Source of the DNA: Cryobacterium sp. SO2
Lineage (GTDB): Bacteria; Actinomycetota; Actinomycetes; Actinomycetales; Microbacteriaceae
Assembly (NCBI RefSeq): GCF_026151165.2
Contig: NZ_CP117849.1
Coordinates: 1,426,001 to 1,490,000 of the forward strand
Length of the DNA stretch: 64,000 nucleotides
Direction of reading: 5' to 3'
The notes under the pieces were generated by a model. That model was not told the DNA's origin, made no database searches, and saw only the letters and a program-made list of their open reading frames with translations. How positions within the stretch are numbered: position 1 is the stretch's first letter; each line of letters starts with the position of its first letter. Shown one piece after another: positions 46,515-55,603 of the stretch. A program made the position numbers and the translations under genes.

Positions 46515-47915
46515 ATGGAAATAAAAAAAGAGATCGACAGTAAGTTCATATACTTCTTCGGATCCTTCGGGGGCATCCTTTTCGGCTACGACATCGGAGT
46601 CATGACAGGGGCTCTACCGTTCTTGCAAAGTGACTGGGGCCTTGACGATGCCGCCATCATCGGTTGGGTAACCTCTGGCGTAATGTTCGGCGCCATCTTT
46701 GGCGGGGCAGTGGCCGGACAGCTTTCCGATCGATTCGGACGGCGCAAGATGATTCTGGCCGCAGCGGTCGTCTTCATGCTCGGATCACTTCTCTGCGGCC
46801 TGGCACCGGAGGATGGTGTCATCTATCTGGTCATCGCCCGAATTTTCTTGGGCCTGGCGGTCGGCGCGGCCTCCGCCTCGGTTCCCGCGTACATGTCCGA
46901 GCTTGCACCTGCGCGGCTCCGTGGACGCTTGTCGGGCCTGAACCAGACAATGATTGTCTCCGGCATGCTGATCTCATACATCTTGGATTTCTTGCTGAAG
47001 GATCTGCCGGAAGCGTGGGCGTGGCGAGTGATGCTCGCGACGGCTGCGGTGCCGGCTGTGATTCTGTATTTGGGCGTGTTGCGGTTGCCCGAATCGCCCC
47101 GGTTCCTAGTGAAAGTCGGCAAGGAAGACGAGGCAGCCAAGGTGCTTCGCTACATTCGCCGCCCCGACGAGGTGGATGCCGAGCTCAGATCGATCAAGGA
47201 AACGGCCCAAGTCGAGAAGCGGGCAGCTGGCAACACATCACTGGCGACGTTGTTCGACGGCAAGTACCGGTATCTCGTCATTGCAGGTGTCGGTGTCGCC
47301 GCATTCCAGCAGCTCCAAGGTGCCAACGCGATCTTCTATTACATCCCGTTGATCGTGGAAAAGGCCACCGGCAATTCGGCAAGTTCGGCGCTGATGTGGC
47401 CGATCATCCAGGGCGTGATCCTGGTGCTCGGCTCATTGCTGTTCCTGGTGATCGCGGACAAGTTCAACCGACGCCTGTTGCTGACCGTGGGTGGCACGGT
47501 CATGGGGGTGTCCTTCATTCTGCCCGCGATACTCAATACCGTGATGGAGGACGCGAACCCGATGATGATCGTGGTGTTCTTGAGCATCTACGTGGCGGCC
47601 TATTCGTTCACGTGGGCGCCACTCACCTGGGTGATCGTTGGAGAGATCTTCCCGATGGCGATCCGCGGCAGGGCCTCTGGCATCGCATCGTCCTTCAATT
47701 GGATCGGATCGTTCGCCGTCGGTCTCTTGTTCCCGATCATGACCGCATTGATGAGCCAGGACGCGGTGTTCGCGATCTTCGGTGCCATCTGCATTCTTGG
47801 TGTCATCTTCATCCGGACTCGTGTTCCCGAAACTCGTGGCCGCACGTTGGAGGACATCGAAACCAGAAGTATTCCGACCCAGGATGCTTTCGCTGCTCAG
47901 GAGTGGAGCCGGTGA
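46515..47915 (+). CDS. MFS sugar porter (sugar:proton symporter)
   Basis: 466 aa, twelve TM helices. Signatures of the sugar porter family: GGILFGYDIGVMTGALPFL in TM1, DRFGRRKMI in loop 2-3, RIFLGLAVGAASASVPAYMSELAP, and PESPRFLVKVGKEDEA after TM6. QQLQGANAIFYYIP in TM7 and PETRGRTLEDIE at the C-terminus complete the pattern. It resembles XylE/AraE/GalP-type proton symporters, but the sugar is not determined. ATG with GGAG six bases before it. Confidence 0.92.
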   Translation: MEIKKEIDSKFIYFFGSFGGILFGYDIGVMTGALPFLQSDWGLDDAAIIGWVTSGVMFGAIFGGAVAGQLSDRFGRRKMILAAAVVFMLGSLLCGLAPEDGVIYLVIARIFLGLAVGAASASVPAYMSELAPARLRGRLSGLNQTMIVSGMLISYILDFLLKDLPEAWAWRVMLATAAVPAVILYLGVLRLPESPRFLVKVGKEDEAAKVLRYIRRPDEVDAELRSIKETAQVEKRAAGNTSLATLFDGKYRYLVIAGVGVAAFQQLQGANAIFYYIPLIVEKATGNSASSALMWPIIQGVILVLGSLLFLVIADKFNRRLLLTVGGTVMGVSFILPAILNTVMEDANPMMIVVFLSIYVAAYSFTWAPLTWVIVGEIFPMAIRGRASGIASSFNWIGSFAVGLLFPIMTALMSQDAVFAIFGAICILGVIFIRTRVPETRGRTLEDIETRSIPTQDAFAAQEWSR

Positions 47916-48046
47916 ACCAGGTGACTCGGGACTGAGCGGCGTCCCCTGGGATAGGCTCCTCCCGCTGGCGTGTGCCGGTATGCCTCTGCATTTCGCCGCC
48001 CAGCTGGGTGCCGATTCGCGACGCAGCGAATTACTCGGGGGTATCA

Positions 48047-49942
48047 GTGTCTGCTTTGAGGTCGGTGTCGCGTCTTGCGCGGGTGACGGCGGCAACCGTC
48101 GCGGGGACACTTATTGCCGGTTCGGTTGTACTGACCGGAGGCGCTGCTCACGCTGATGCTGCCGAGTACGAAGCGGGTGGACTGACCTTTGTGCTCGACG
48201 AGGGAAGTCAGACCGCGCTGGTCACGGGTTATGACCGGGTCAGCCCCGATGTCGTCATTCCCGACGAGATCGTGGTGGATGGATCGACGAGCTACGACGT
48301 CACGGCCATTGATGCCTATGTTTTTGTTGGCGCGGGTGTCGAGTCGGTCAGGATCGGTGAGAACGTGACCGCTATCGGCGATGTTGCGTTTGCGGAGAAT
48401 AGCCTCGAAACCCTGGTTCTGCCGGAATCGGTGCGCACAATCGGATCCTGGGCTTTCGATGCCAACAACATCTCAAACCTCAGTTTTTCAGACTCAGCCA
48501 TCGACCTGGGCTACAGCGTTTTCAGCGGCAATGATTTGACGGAGGCGGTGATTCCGAGCTGGATGACGACCATTCCCGAGAACATCTTCTACGGCAATCA
48601 GATCGCTTCCGTGACGATCCCCGACACGGTGACCGAGATCGCCGGCCACGCGTTTGGGGCGAACCAGCTGACCAGCGTTGACATACCCGGGTCGGTTGTC
48701 ACGCTCGGCGACGATGCCTTCGCGGACAATGTGCTCAGCGCGCTCACCCTGAACGAGGGGCTGAGCTTCATCAGCGGCTGGGCGTTCAAGAACAACAACC
48801 TGACCTCGGTGTCGATCCCGACTTCGGTGGAGGTCATCGGCGAGGGTGCCTTCGACGGAAACCCGGGCCTGACCCGGGTGGAGTTCGCCGGTGACGCCCA
48901 CATGACCTACATGGTGTACGCCGATGACGGCGAGTCGGTGCCGTCGCTCGGCCGTGCGACCGGCCTGACCGTGCACTACCTGTCCCAGTTCGACGGCGAC
49001 GGCGGATTCAGCTCTCCCACCTGGCGCGGCTATGCGAGCGCGGTGGATGTGATCGTGTCGTTCGAGCTGAACGGTCACGGGGAAGCGGCCGCGCAGCGCA
49101 TCGAGATGGCGACCCCGCCCGTGGTTCCGGCCGTTCCTGTGGCCGCGGGGTGGGTTTTCGACGGTTGGTTCAGCGATGAAGCCTTACTCGAGCCGTTCGA
49201 TTTCTCCGCTGTCGTCAACGCTGACGTTACCGCCTACGCGAAGTGGACGGCCGAGGTCGTCGTTCCCGAGGAGCCGGTCGCTGCGAGCCTCACGCTCGAC
49301 CTGGATTTGGTTGTGGGGGAGGATTCCGCCGGTGCCTCGGTGACCGCGTCGGGTGTGGGCCTGCGTGAGGGATCCGACCTCACCGTGATTCTGCGGTCGA
49401 CACCGGTTGAATTAGTGCGGGAAGTCATTGGTGAATTGGGAGAGACCAGCGCTACCGCTGTCCTTCCGGCCAGGCTCTCGGCCGGAGCGCACACCGTGAC
49501 GCTCTCGGGCGTGGCCGCTGATGGCACCGCCATGTCGAAGATCGCCTACTTCACCGTCAACACGAATGGGACCGTGACGTACCTCTCGTACTCAGCAGCG
49601 GAGACGATCTCGCCAGCAGAGCCCGTCTCGACACCGGCGCCGGTATCGCCAGCAGAGCCCGTGTCGCCATCCGAGCCTGTTTCGTCACCGGAGCCCGTAT
49701 CGCCAGCGGAGCCTGTGTCGCCGTCGGAACCTGTCTCGCCGTCGGAACCTGCCTCTCCGCCAGAGACTGTCACGCCATCAGAGACCGTCTCGCCAGCGGT
49801 AGAGTCCAGTTCGCCCGCGGCCGACCAGGATCAGGTTCTGGCCCGCACCGGATTCGACCCAGCGCCTCTCGGCTTCGCCGCTCTGCTGACGCTGCTCGCC
49901 GGCGGCGCGCTCATCCTGATCCGGCGTCGGAGTGTTTCGTAG
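48047..49942 (+). CDS. Surface protein with BspA leucine-rich repeats, InlB repeat and sortase-like tail
   Basis: 631 aa from GTG 48047; an earlier frame start at 47972 lacks support. A signal peptide (LARVTAATVAGTLIAGSVVL...AHA) is followed by about eight BspA-type repeats of roughly 23 residues, e.g. FAENSLETLVLPESVRTIGS and FGANQLTSVDIPGSVVTLGD. A Listeria-Bacteroides/InlB B-repeat (GWVFDGWFSDEALLEPFDF...VTAYAKW) comes next. A Pro/Ser/Glu repeat stalk (SPAEPVSPSEPVS) leads to LARTG, a hydrophobic helix and RRRSVS, the layout of a sortase substrate. Probably wall-anchored and involved in adhesion. Confidence 0.88.
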   Translation: MSALRSVSRLARVTAATVAGTLIAGSVVLTGGAAHADAAEYEAGGLTFVLDEGSQTALVTGYDRVSPDVVIPDEIVVDGSTSYDVTAIDAYVFVGAGVESVRIGENVTAIGDVAFAENSLETLVLPESVRTIGSWAFDANNISNLSFSDSAIDLGYSVFSGNDLTEAVIPSWMTTIPENIFYGNQIASVTIPDTVTEIAGHAFGANQLTSVDIPGSVVTLGDDAFADNVLSALTLNEGLSFISGWAFKNNNLTSVSIPTSVEVIGEGAFDGNPGLTRVEFAGDAHMTYMVYADDGESVPSLGRATGLTVHYLSQFDGDGGFSSPTWRGYASAVDVIVSFELNGHGEAAAQRIEMATPPVVPAVPVAAGWVFDGWFSDEALLEPFDFSAVVNADVTAYAKWTAEVVVPEEPVAASLTLDLDLVVGEDSAGASVTASGVGLREGSDLTVILRSTPVELVREVIGELGETSATAVLPARLSAGAHTVTLSGVAADGTAMSKIAYFTVNTNGTVTYLSYSAAETISPAEPVSTPAPVSPAEPVSPSEPVSSPEPVSPAEPVSPSEPVSPSEPASPPETVTPSETVSPAVESSSPAADQDQVLARTGFDPAPLGFAALLTLLAGGALILIRRRSVS

Positions 49943-50135
49943 CGGCATCCGCTTGTTCTCGACGACATGCGGCTGACTTTTTAGCGTCCGGTCGGAGCTG
50001 AGCATTCCTTGCGCCCCGATGATGTATGCGCTTACACTCGTCGGAACGTGCTTAGCGCGCCTCAGATGGGCCCGGTCCTCCGGTGATCTGTCGCCCGGCG
50101 CCGACGCGGTCAACGACGACACGAAGGAACACGCT

Positions 50136-51707
50136 GTGAAACGAATACCAAAGTTTGCCGTGATGTGCGCCGCGCTAGTGGCGGGAACGCTCATCATCGC
50201 GCCGAGCGCCACCGCCGCCACCGGCACAGCGACGGGGCCCACGACGGGGGATACCCGTGGAGACAACACGGTCCTTCAGGGCTATGCCGTCGACACCTGG
50301 GCCTCTCTCGCCGCCATGACCGACAAGAAGACCGGGCTCCCCGCGGACAAGCTCCAGGGCGACCTGTCTGAGCCGAGCGACAACACCAGCCCGACCAACA
50401 TTGGCGGCTACCTGTGGTCGGTCGTCTCGGCGAGGGACCTCGGCATCATCAGCAAGCAGGATGCCTTCAAGCGGATGAAATCCACCCTCAAGACCCTCGA
50501 GAAGATCGAGCGGCACGAGCCCAGTGGCATGTTCTACAACTGGTACTCGCCGCGCGACGGTCACAAGCTCACGACCTGGCCGGGCAGTGGCGACCCCGTC
50601 GACCCGTTCCTGAGCTCGGTCGACAACGGCTGGCTCGCCGCGTCCTTGCGCATCGTCGCCGAGGCCGAGCCGCGTCTGGCCCGATCGGCCGACGCTCTCT
50701 ACGACAGCATGGACTTCGGCTACTTCCACGATCTTGACGGCGGTGCGAACGCCGTCAACGGCGCCGGGCTCAATCGCGGCGGCTTCTGGGTGACACCCCC
50801 TCCCGGCTGCAGCGTTCCCGGCAACTACGGCGACGATGGCTCTGAGCTCTACTACACCTGCCACCACTACGACACGAGTGTGAGCGAGGCGCGCATCGTG
50901 AACTACCTCGGAATCGCCAACGGACAAATTCCCGCCGAGGCCTACTACGGAACCCTGCGCACGATGCCCGATCAGGGCTGCGACTTCGCCTGGCAGGAGC
51001 AGAAGCCCAGCGGTGAAACGAGGGAGTACCTCGGTGTGCCCGTCTACGAGGGTGTCTACGAGTACCGCGGAATGAAACTCGTCCCGGCCTGGGGCGGCAG
51101 CATGTTCGAGGCGCTGATGCCCGACCTGCTCGTGCCCGAAGCCGACTGGGGGACGCAATCGTGGGCGGTGAACCACCCCGCGAGCGTGCGCGCCCAGATC
51201 GAGCACGGTCTCGACGAGGCCGGCTACGGCTACTGGGGCTTCTCCCCGGCGAGCGATCCCTTCGGCGAATACGCGGAGTACGGAGTCGAGGGAGTGGGTA
51301 TGAGCACCGACGGCTATGCCTCGGACCGGGAGCGAACCAACGTCGATGCCGGCTACGAGGGATGCCGCGAGGCCACTAACCCCACCCCCGAGTTTGGCGA
51401 CGGCGTTGTGACGCCGCACGCCTCATTCCTCGCCCTTGCCTATGACAAGCCGGCCGTGCTGAACAACCTTGCCGGTATCGAGAACGACCTGGGCGCCTAT
51501 GGCCCCGGCGGCTTCTACGACGCCGTCGCAACGCAGAGCGGCACCATCGCCGAGCGGTATCTCTCCCTCGACCAGTCGATGATCATGGCCGCGATCGCCA
51601 ACGAACTGCTCGACGACAGGCTCAAGGACTACTTCGTCGACGACGCGTTCGAGGCGGCCGTGCGTCCGCTCGTCGAAGCGCAGATCTTCGGTTCCAGCCT
51701 GGAGTAA
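50136..51707 (+). CDS. Secreted glucoamylase-like/DUF3131 family protein
   Basis: 523 aa from GTG 50136 with AAGGA seven bases upstream. Signal peptide KFAVMCAALVAGTLIIAPSATAATG. Conserved stretches SPTNIGGYLWSVVSARDLG, GMFYNWYSPRDG, SVDNGWLAASLRIVAEAEP, WGGSMFEALMPDLLVPE and YGYWGFSPASDP match the putative glucoamylase/DUF3131 superfamily with an (alpha/alpha)6 fold, whose members include GH144-type beta-1,2-glucanases. It may cleave or bind an extracellular polysaccharide; the substrate is not determined. Confidence 0.75.
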   Translation: MKRIPKFAVMCAALVAGTLIIAPSATAATGTATGPTTGDTRGDNTVLQGYAVDTWASLAAMTDKKTGLPADKLQGDLSEPSDNTSPTNIGGYLWSVVSARDLGIISKQDAFKRMKSTLKTLEKIERHEPSGMFYNWYSPRDGHKLTTWPGSGDPVDPFLSSVDNGWLAASLRIVAEAEPRLARSADALYDSMDFGYFHDLDGGANAVNGAGLNRGGFWVTPPPGCSVPGNYGDDGSELYYTCHHYDTSVSEARIVNYLGIANGQIPAEAYYGTLRTMPDQGCDFAWQEQKPSGETREYLGVPVYEGVYEYRGMKLVPAWGGSMFEALMPDLLVPEADWGTQSWAVNHPASVRAQIEHGLDEAGYGYWGFSPASDPFGEYAEYGVEGVGMSTDGYASDRERTNVDAGYEGCREATNPTPEFGDGVVTPHASFLALAYDKPAVLNNLAGIENDLGAYGPGGFYDAVATQSGTIAERYLSLDQSMIMAAIANELLDDRLKDYFVDDAFEAAVRPLVEAQIFGSSLE

Positions 51708-51716
51708 CCGCGCCCC

Positions 51717-51737
51717 CCCCGCCCGGCCTGGGCGGGG
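51717..51737. terminator. Convergent terminator hairpin
   Basis: CCCCGCCC/GGGCGGGG stem with a five-base loop between two converging genes. The nearest T run is ten bases on, so its strength is uncertain. Confidence 0.5.
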
Positions 51738-51743
51738 CTGAGG

Positions 51744-52391
51744 TTATTTTCGATAGCTGCTGAGGTCGCAGGTGTGAATCGCGGTCGGGTCGGAGAGGAG
51801 CCGGTAGTTGTGGGCTGCGCAGTCTCGGAAGGTGGCGATACTCACCCTGCGACTGGATCGCTCGAGGTGGCCTTTTGACGGCCCGTCCGACCCGATTCCG
51901 GCCCGGTGAACCATCCAGTCGATGTCCATGGCCTCGTCTGTCAAATACCGCATGACTGCTTCGTTGTCCTCGTGCTGACCGATGTATCCGCGCGCGATGG
52001 TGTTTCTGATCATCCACAATGCCGGTGACAGCCTCCGGTTCGGTGGGGCGCTGAGTCCGCCCGCCTGGTAGAGAAAGCGGCTGACTCCGTGGCGTCGCAT
52101 CGCCGGCACCAGGTCACGCACGAAGGCGGTGTTGATCTTCTGTGTCTTCTGCAACTGCCTATCGCCCAGCAGCGACACCACAAAATCGGCGCCGTCGACG
52201 AGCCGGTCGAGGTCAGGGGAGTCGGTGATCGATCCCTGGTGGATCTCAAGGTTCGGGATTGCGCTGTCGAGTTTGGCGGGGTTTCGGGCGAGAACCCTGA
52301 CGTGGTGTCCGTCGTTCAGGGCCAGCGAGATGAAATGCTTGCCGGTCTGTCCGGTTGCGCCGAACACGAGGAAGGTCTGTCTGGCGCTCAC
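51744..52391 (-). CDS. NmrA/atypical SDR NAD(P)-binding protein
   Basis: 215 aa from GTG 52391, whose GTGA overlaps the stop of the upstream MDR gene. Rossmann motif TFLVFGATGQTGKHFISLAL at the N-terminus, then LARNPAKLDSAIPNLEIHQGSITDSPDL, typical of NmrA-like or atypical short-chain reductases that bind NAD(P). The longer open frame upstream is a shadow. It forms an operon with the MDR gene; together they suggest quinone or electrophile reduction under TetR control. Confidence 0.85.
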   Translation of the reverse strand: MSARQTFLVFGATGQTGKHFISLALNDGHHVRVLARNPAKLDSAIPNLEIHQGSITDSPDLDRLVDGADFVVSLLGDRQLQKTQKINTAFVRDLVPAMRRHGVSRFLYQAGGLSAPPNRRLSPALWMIRNTIARGYIGQHEDNEAVMRYLTDEAMDIDWMVHRAGIGSDGPSKGHLERSSRRVSIATFRDCAAHNYRLLSDPTAIHTCDLSSYRK

Positions 52392-53570
52392 GGGGTGATC
52401 TCCTGGGGGTCGATGGTGACGACGAGCTTGGTTGCAGAGACTCCCGCACGGAGTGCCGCCAGCGCCCCGGGCACCTGCTCGAGTCCGGTCCCGACGATTC
52501 TCGGATCGGGTGCCGGCCGGTACTGTCCGGTGCTGAGTGCGAACGGAAGGAAGTCCCGGAAGATTGCGGGGCCGACAGGGGACTGCACGGGAGTGCCGCC
52601 CCAGATGCTCGTCACCCGGATGCCACGCACGCGTGCGAGGAGCGACCGCAAGCGGGTGAGCGGGTCGGGGTAGGCAGACGCGATGCGCTTCGTGCCGGTG
52701 GTGCGGCCCACGATGCGCAGGGCGTGGGTGAGCGCCCCGCTTCCGATCGCAATCGTGCCGGCGAGGGGGCGGCGCCCTATCGCTTCCACGATCTGCTGAT
52801 CCACGTCGTGGTCGCGGTAGTCGAAGACCGCTTCCGCGCCCAGGGACCGCACGAAGTCGTGGTTTCGGCGACCGGCTGTGGCGATCACCGTGTAGCCGCT
52901 GGCTCGCGCGAGCTGCACAGCGTTGCTGCCGACACTTGTGGAGGCGCCCCACACGAGTACTACTTCTCCACGCGGCGACGGTGAGGAGGTCGGGAGCGGC
53001 AGGGCGAGTTGGTCTCTCTCGTACAGTCCCGCGGCCGCGGTCGAAACCCCGAGTGGCAGAACCGCTGCCTGCTCGAACGTCACGGTGTCGGGCAGCTCGG
53101 CACAGACGCGCTCGAGCACCGTGACGTACCGCTGGAAGCCACCCTCTGCGGAACTGTTGCGCAGCCGCTCTTGCCCGGCCGCATACCCAACGACTCGGTC
53201 TCCCACCTGGAATCGTGTTATTCCGTCGCCAATCGCGGCGATCTCACCGGCCACGTCGCTGCCGAGGACGGTCGGGTACCGTATCCATGGAGTGACGAGA
53301 CGACGAAATTGCCCGGTGATCGCGTCAACGGGGTTCACTGCTACCGCCCCGACTCGCACGACGACCTCACCCGCCCCCGGTGTTGGGTGGGTGGACGTTC
53401 GAACCTCAAAACCTCCTCGAACGTCGAGCAGCCAGAGCGCTTCGTTCGCTTCCCTCACGCTGTTACCGCTCGCGCCAGTACCGTTCACGTCCGTGCCGCT
53501 CACGACTGCACCGCTGACGTCACTGCCGCGGGATCTGCTGGGTATGTGTTCGCCGGTGACTTCATTGGTG
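52388..53570 (-). CDS. MDR family zinc-independent oxidoreductase (quinone-reductase-like)
   Basis: The core runs from NEALWLLDVRGGFEVR to VVTIDPQEI, about 350 aa. GroES-like half: VVVRVGAVAVNPVDAITGQF and VLGSDVAGEIAAIGDGI. Rossmann half: VVLVWGASTSVGSNAVQLARASGY. No structural or catalytic zinc ligands are evident, as in quinone reductases. The start is uncertain: a GTG just before REANEALW gives the usual family length, the open frame continues upstream through a Ser/Gly/Val-rich stretch, and the best ribosome binding site (GAGGAG before ATG near 53571) opens a different frame. The left part overlaps the SDR gene by four bases. Confidence 0.78.
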
Positions 53571-53583
53571 GCTCCTCTTCGAT

Positions 53584-53604
53584 CGATGACATGTCGTGTC
53601 ATCG
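53584..53604. promoter_or_regulatory. TetR-type operator palindrome
   Basis: CGATGACA-N5-TGTCATCG, a perfect 8-5-8 palindrome between the divergent MDR and TetR genes. GTCGTGTCATC inside it is repeated at 53620-53630. TATAAC directly follows (53605-53610) and could be a -10 box, so binding would block transcription. Confidence 0.65.
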
Positions 53605-53615
53605 TATAACTTATT

Positions 53616-53630
53616 ACACGTCGTGTCATC
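53616..53630. promoter_or_regulatory. Second operator half in the MDR-TetR gap
   Basis: ACACG-T-CGTGT palindrome at 53616-53626 overlapping a direct repeat (GTCGTGTCATC, 53620-53630) of the first operator. It lies 16 bases before the TetR start codon. Confidence 0.5.
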
Positions 53631-53645
53631 ACGTAGACTCGGTGC

Positions 53646-54203
53646 ATGCGATGGGCACCAGACGCACGGGGCCGGCTCCAAGGAGCGGCGTTCGAGCTGT
53701 TCTCCGAACAGGGGTACTCGGCGACGACCGTTCCCCAGATCACCGCCCGGGCGGGCCTGACGACGAGAACGTTCTTTCGCTATTTCGCCGACAAGCGAGA
53801 AGTGATCTTCGGCGGCGACGAGATCCCGCAACGAGCCGCCCAGCTGATCAACGAGGCCCCCGACGGCCTGGAGCCCATGGAGGTCATCCGACTCGTGTTG
53901 CACCGAGTCGCGACCGAACAATTCGAGGGGCAGCGGGAGCAGACTGCGGCGGTGCGCGCAATCATCCACGCGAACGACTCGCTCCGCGACAGGGACGCTC
54001 GCAAACGCGACGATCTCGTCCGCGCCGCCCGCGCCGCCTTCATCGAGCGCGGCGAGGAGCCCCTCAGCGCCACAGTCGTCGCGGAGCTGGGCATCCTCAT
54101 CTTCCAGGTCGCTCTCGACGAATGGGCCATCGATGAAGAATCACGATCGATGACGGGAGTCATCGACGCCGTCATGACCCTGCTTGCTGGTGTTTCTCCC
54201 TGA
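53646..54203 (+). CDS. TetR family transcriptional regulator
   Basis: 185 aa. N-terminal HTH: GRLQGAAFELFSEQGYSATTVPQITARAGLTTRTFFRYFADKREV in outline, residues 9-53, a canonical TetR_N domain. The helical C-terminal ligand domain is of the MftR/AcrR kind. It is divergent from the MDR-SDR operon with palindromes in the gap, so it most likely represses that operon and itself until an inducer binds. Confidence 0.9.
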   Translation: MRWAPDARGRLQGAAFELFSEQGYSATTVPQITARAGLTTRTFFRYFADKREVIFGGDEIPQRAAQLINEAPDGLEPMEVIRLVLHRVATEQFEGQREQTAAVRAIIHANDSLRDRDARKRDDLVRAARAAFIERGEEPLSATVVAELGILIFQVALDEWAIDEESRSMTGVIDAVMTLLAGVSP

Positions 54204-54375
54204 CCGCTGGCTCACACGAAGCAGCGCGGGGTGTTTTGGTCGCTGACTGGTGCGACCGGGTTTTTCAGGTGTCGCTGTCGGAGGCGCTCTCGGTCTAGGC
54301 TCACCGAGAACGTCGATATCACCGGCTGAACTTCGCTTAGGAGGTGACTCCATCTCGGTCACGGAATCGGTAACA

Positions 54376-55542
54376 GTGGCGCCGGCCCATTCGGGTAGGC
54401 GAGTGCACTGGCTCGAACTCTTCTTCGACCTGGTGATCGTGTCGTATATCGGCCAAATTGCCCACACCATGCACGGCGATCCGTCATGGATGGATGCGGT
54501 CGCGTTTCTGGGGTTTCTGGCCGCCGCGTGGTGGGCATGGGTCAACGCGACACTGACGATGAGCCTGTTCGGCGCGCGGGTGACTCCGTCGATCTGGGTA
54601 TTCGTCGCAATCGCCATGGTTGCAATCGGTGTGATGGCGGCGGCTGTCCCTGATGCCCTGGGCGATCGAGCTGCCGCATTTGCCATCGGCAACGCCGTGC
54701 TGCGGCTCGTCTGGGTGGTGCCCTGGTTCATGAACCGACGATCGGTCGGTAACCCGTGGTGGCGGTCGGTGCTGTACAGCGTCGTTCCGGCCTCGCTGTG
54801 GCTGGTCTCGGTGGCGGTCGTACCCCCGTGGCAATATGCCATGTGGGCTATCGCCGTGGCGATCGAGATCGTTTTGCTCAGCTTCCTCGGTGGCCGGCAA
54901 GCGCGGCTGCGCAACGCCATTGACGTCAGTCACCTCGCCGAGCGGGTGGGCTTGCTGGTCGTGATTGTCTTCGGCGAGTCAATCCTGACCATCATCGCTG
55001 AGCTCGACTCTCACTGGACCGCGGCGTCGGGCCTGGCCGCCGCGCTGGGATTCGCCGCCGTCTCGATGCTCGCCTGGATCTACTTCAGCTACGCCGCCTC
55101 ATCCGTTGAGCGCGGGCTGCAGCGCCTGCAACGGAGGGGGAGCATAGGCGGAATCCGTGACACCGTGATGTATCTGCCCTTCCTGCTCGTGGCCGGCATC
55201 ACCCTGTTCGCCTCCGCGCTCGGCACGGCCGTGGCCGACGCCGGCCACCAGCTGCCACCGGGCGCGTCGATCTCTCTCAGCGCTGGTATCAGCCTTTTCT
55301 TCGCGGCGAGTGCCGCCGAGTCGATCCGTTACGGAGCCTCTTGGCGCCGTCTGGCCGTCTGGGCGCCGGCTGGCATCCTCTTGCCCTGGACTCTGATTCC
55401 GCTGTCGACGCAGGTCGCTGCTGAAGCGGTGGTGGCCGCAGCTGCCGGGATCACCGCTATTCTGCTCGCGCTAAGCGCGATCAACGCTCGGCGCATGCGG
55501 CCACAAGCCGAGGCCGCCGACATCGCGGGTGCTGAGAGCTAG
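54376..55542 (+). CDS. LtrA family membrane protein, second full copy
   Basis: 388 aa if the GTG at 54376 is the start. WLELFFDLVIVSYIGQIAHTM near the N-terminus, HLAERVGLLVVIVFGESILTI in the centre, and the PPGASISLSAGISLFFAASAAES end are LtrA hallmarks; about ten TM helices. A strong AGGAGG lies seven bases before an in-frame ATC at 54352, not before the GTG, so the true start may be ATC (or an ATG lost by mutation). It diverges from the copy at 14931 and resembles the relic at 42180. Confidence 0.85.
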   Translation: MAPAHSGRRVHWLELFFDLVIVSYIGQIAHTMHGDPSWMDAVAFLGFLAAAWWAWVNATLTMSLFGARVTPSIWVFVAIAMVAIGVMAAAVPDALGDRAAAFAIGNAVLRLVWVVPWFMNRRSVGNPWWRSVLYSVVPASLWLVSVAVVPPWQYAMWAIAVAIEIVLLSFLGGRQARLRNAIDVSHLAERVGLLVVIVFGESILTIIAELDSHWTAASGLAAALGFAAVSMLAWIYFSYAASSVERGLQRLQRRGSIGGIRDTVMYLPFLLVAGITLFASALGTAVADAGHQLPPGASISLSAGISLFFAASAAESIRYGASWRRLAVWAPAGILLPWTLIPLSTQVAAEAVVAAAAGITAILLALSAINARRMRPQAEAADIAGAES

Positions 55543-55603
55543 TCGACTTGCCCGACCATCAAGAAGCTCCATGAAATCTTGGGCGCGATACTACTGTTGC
55601 CGT

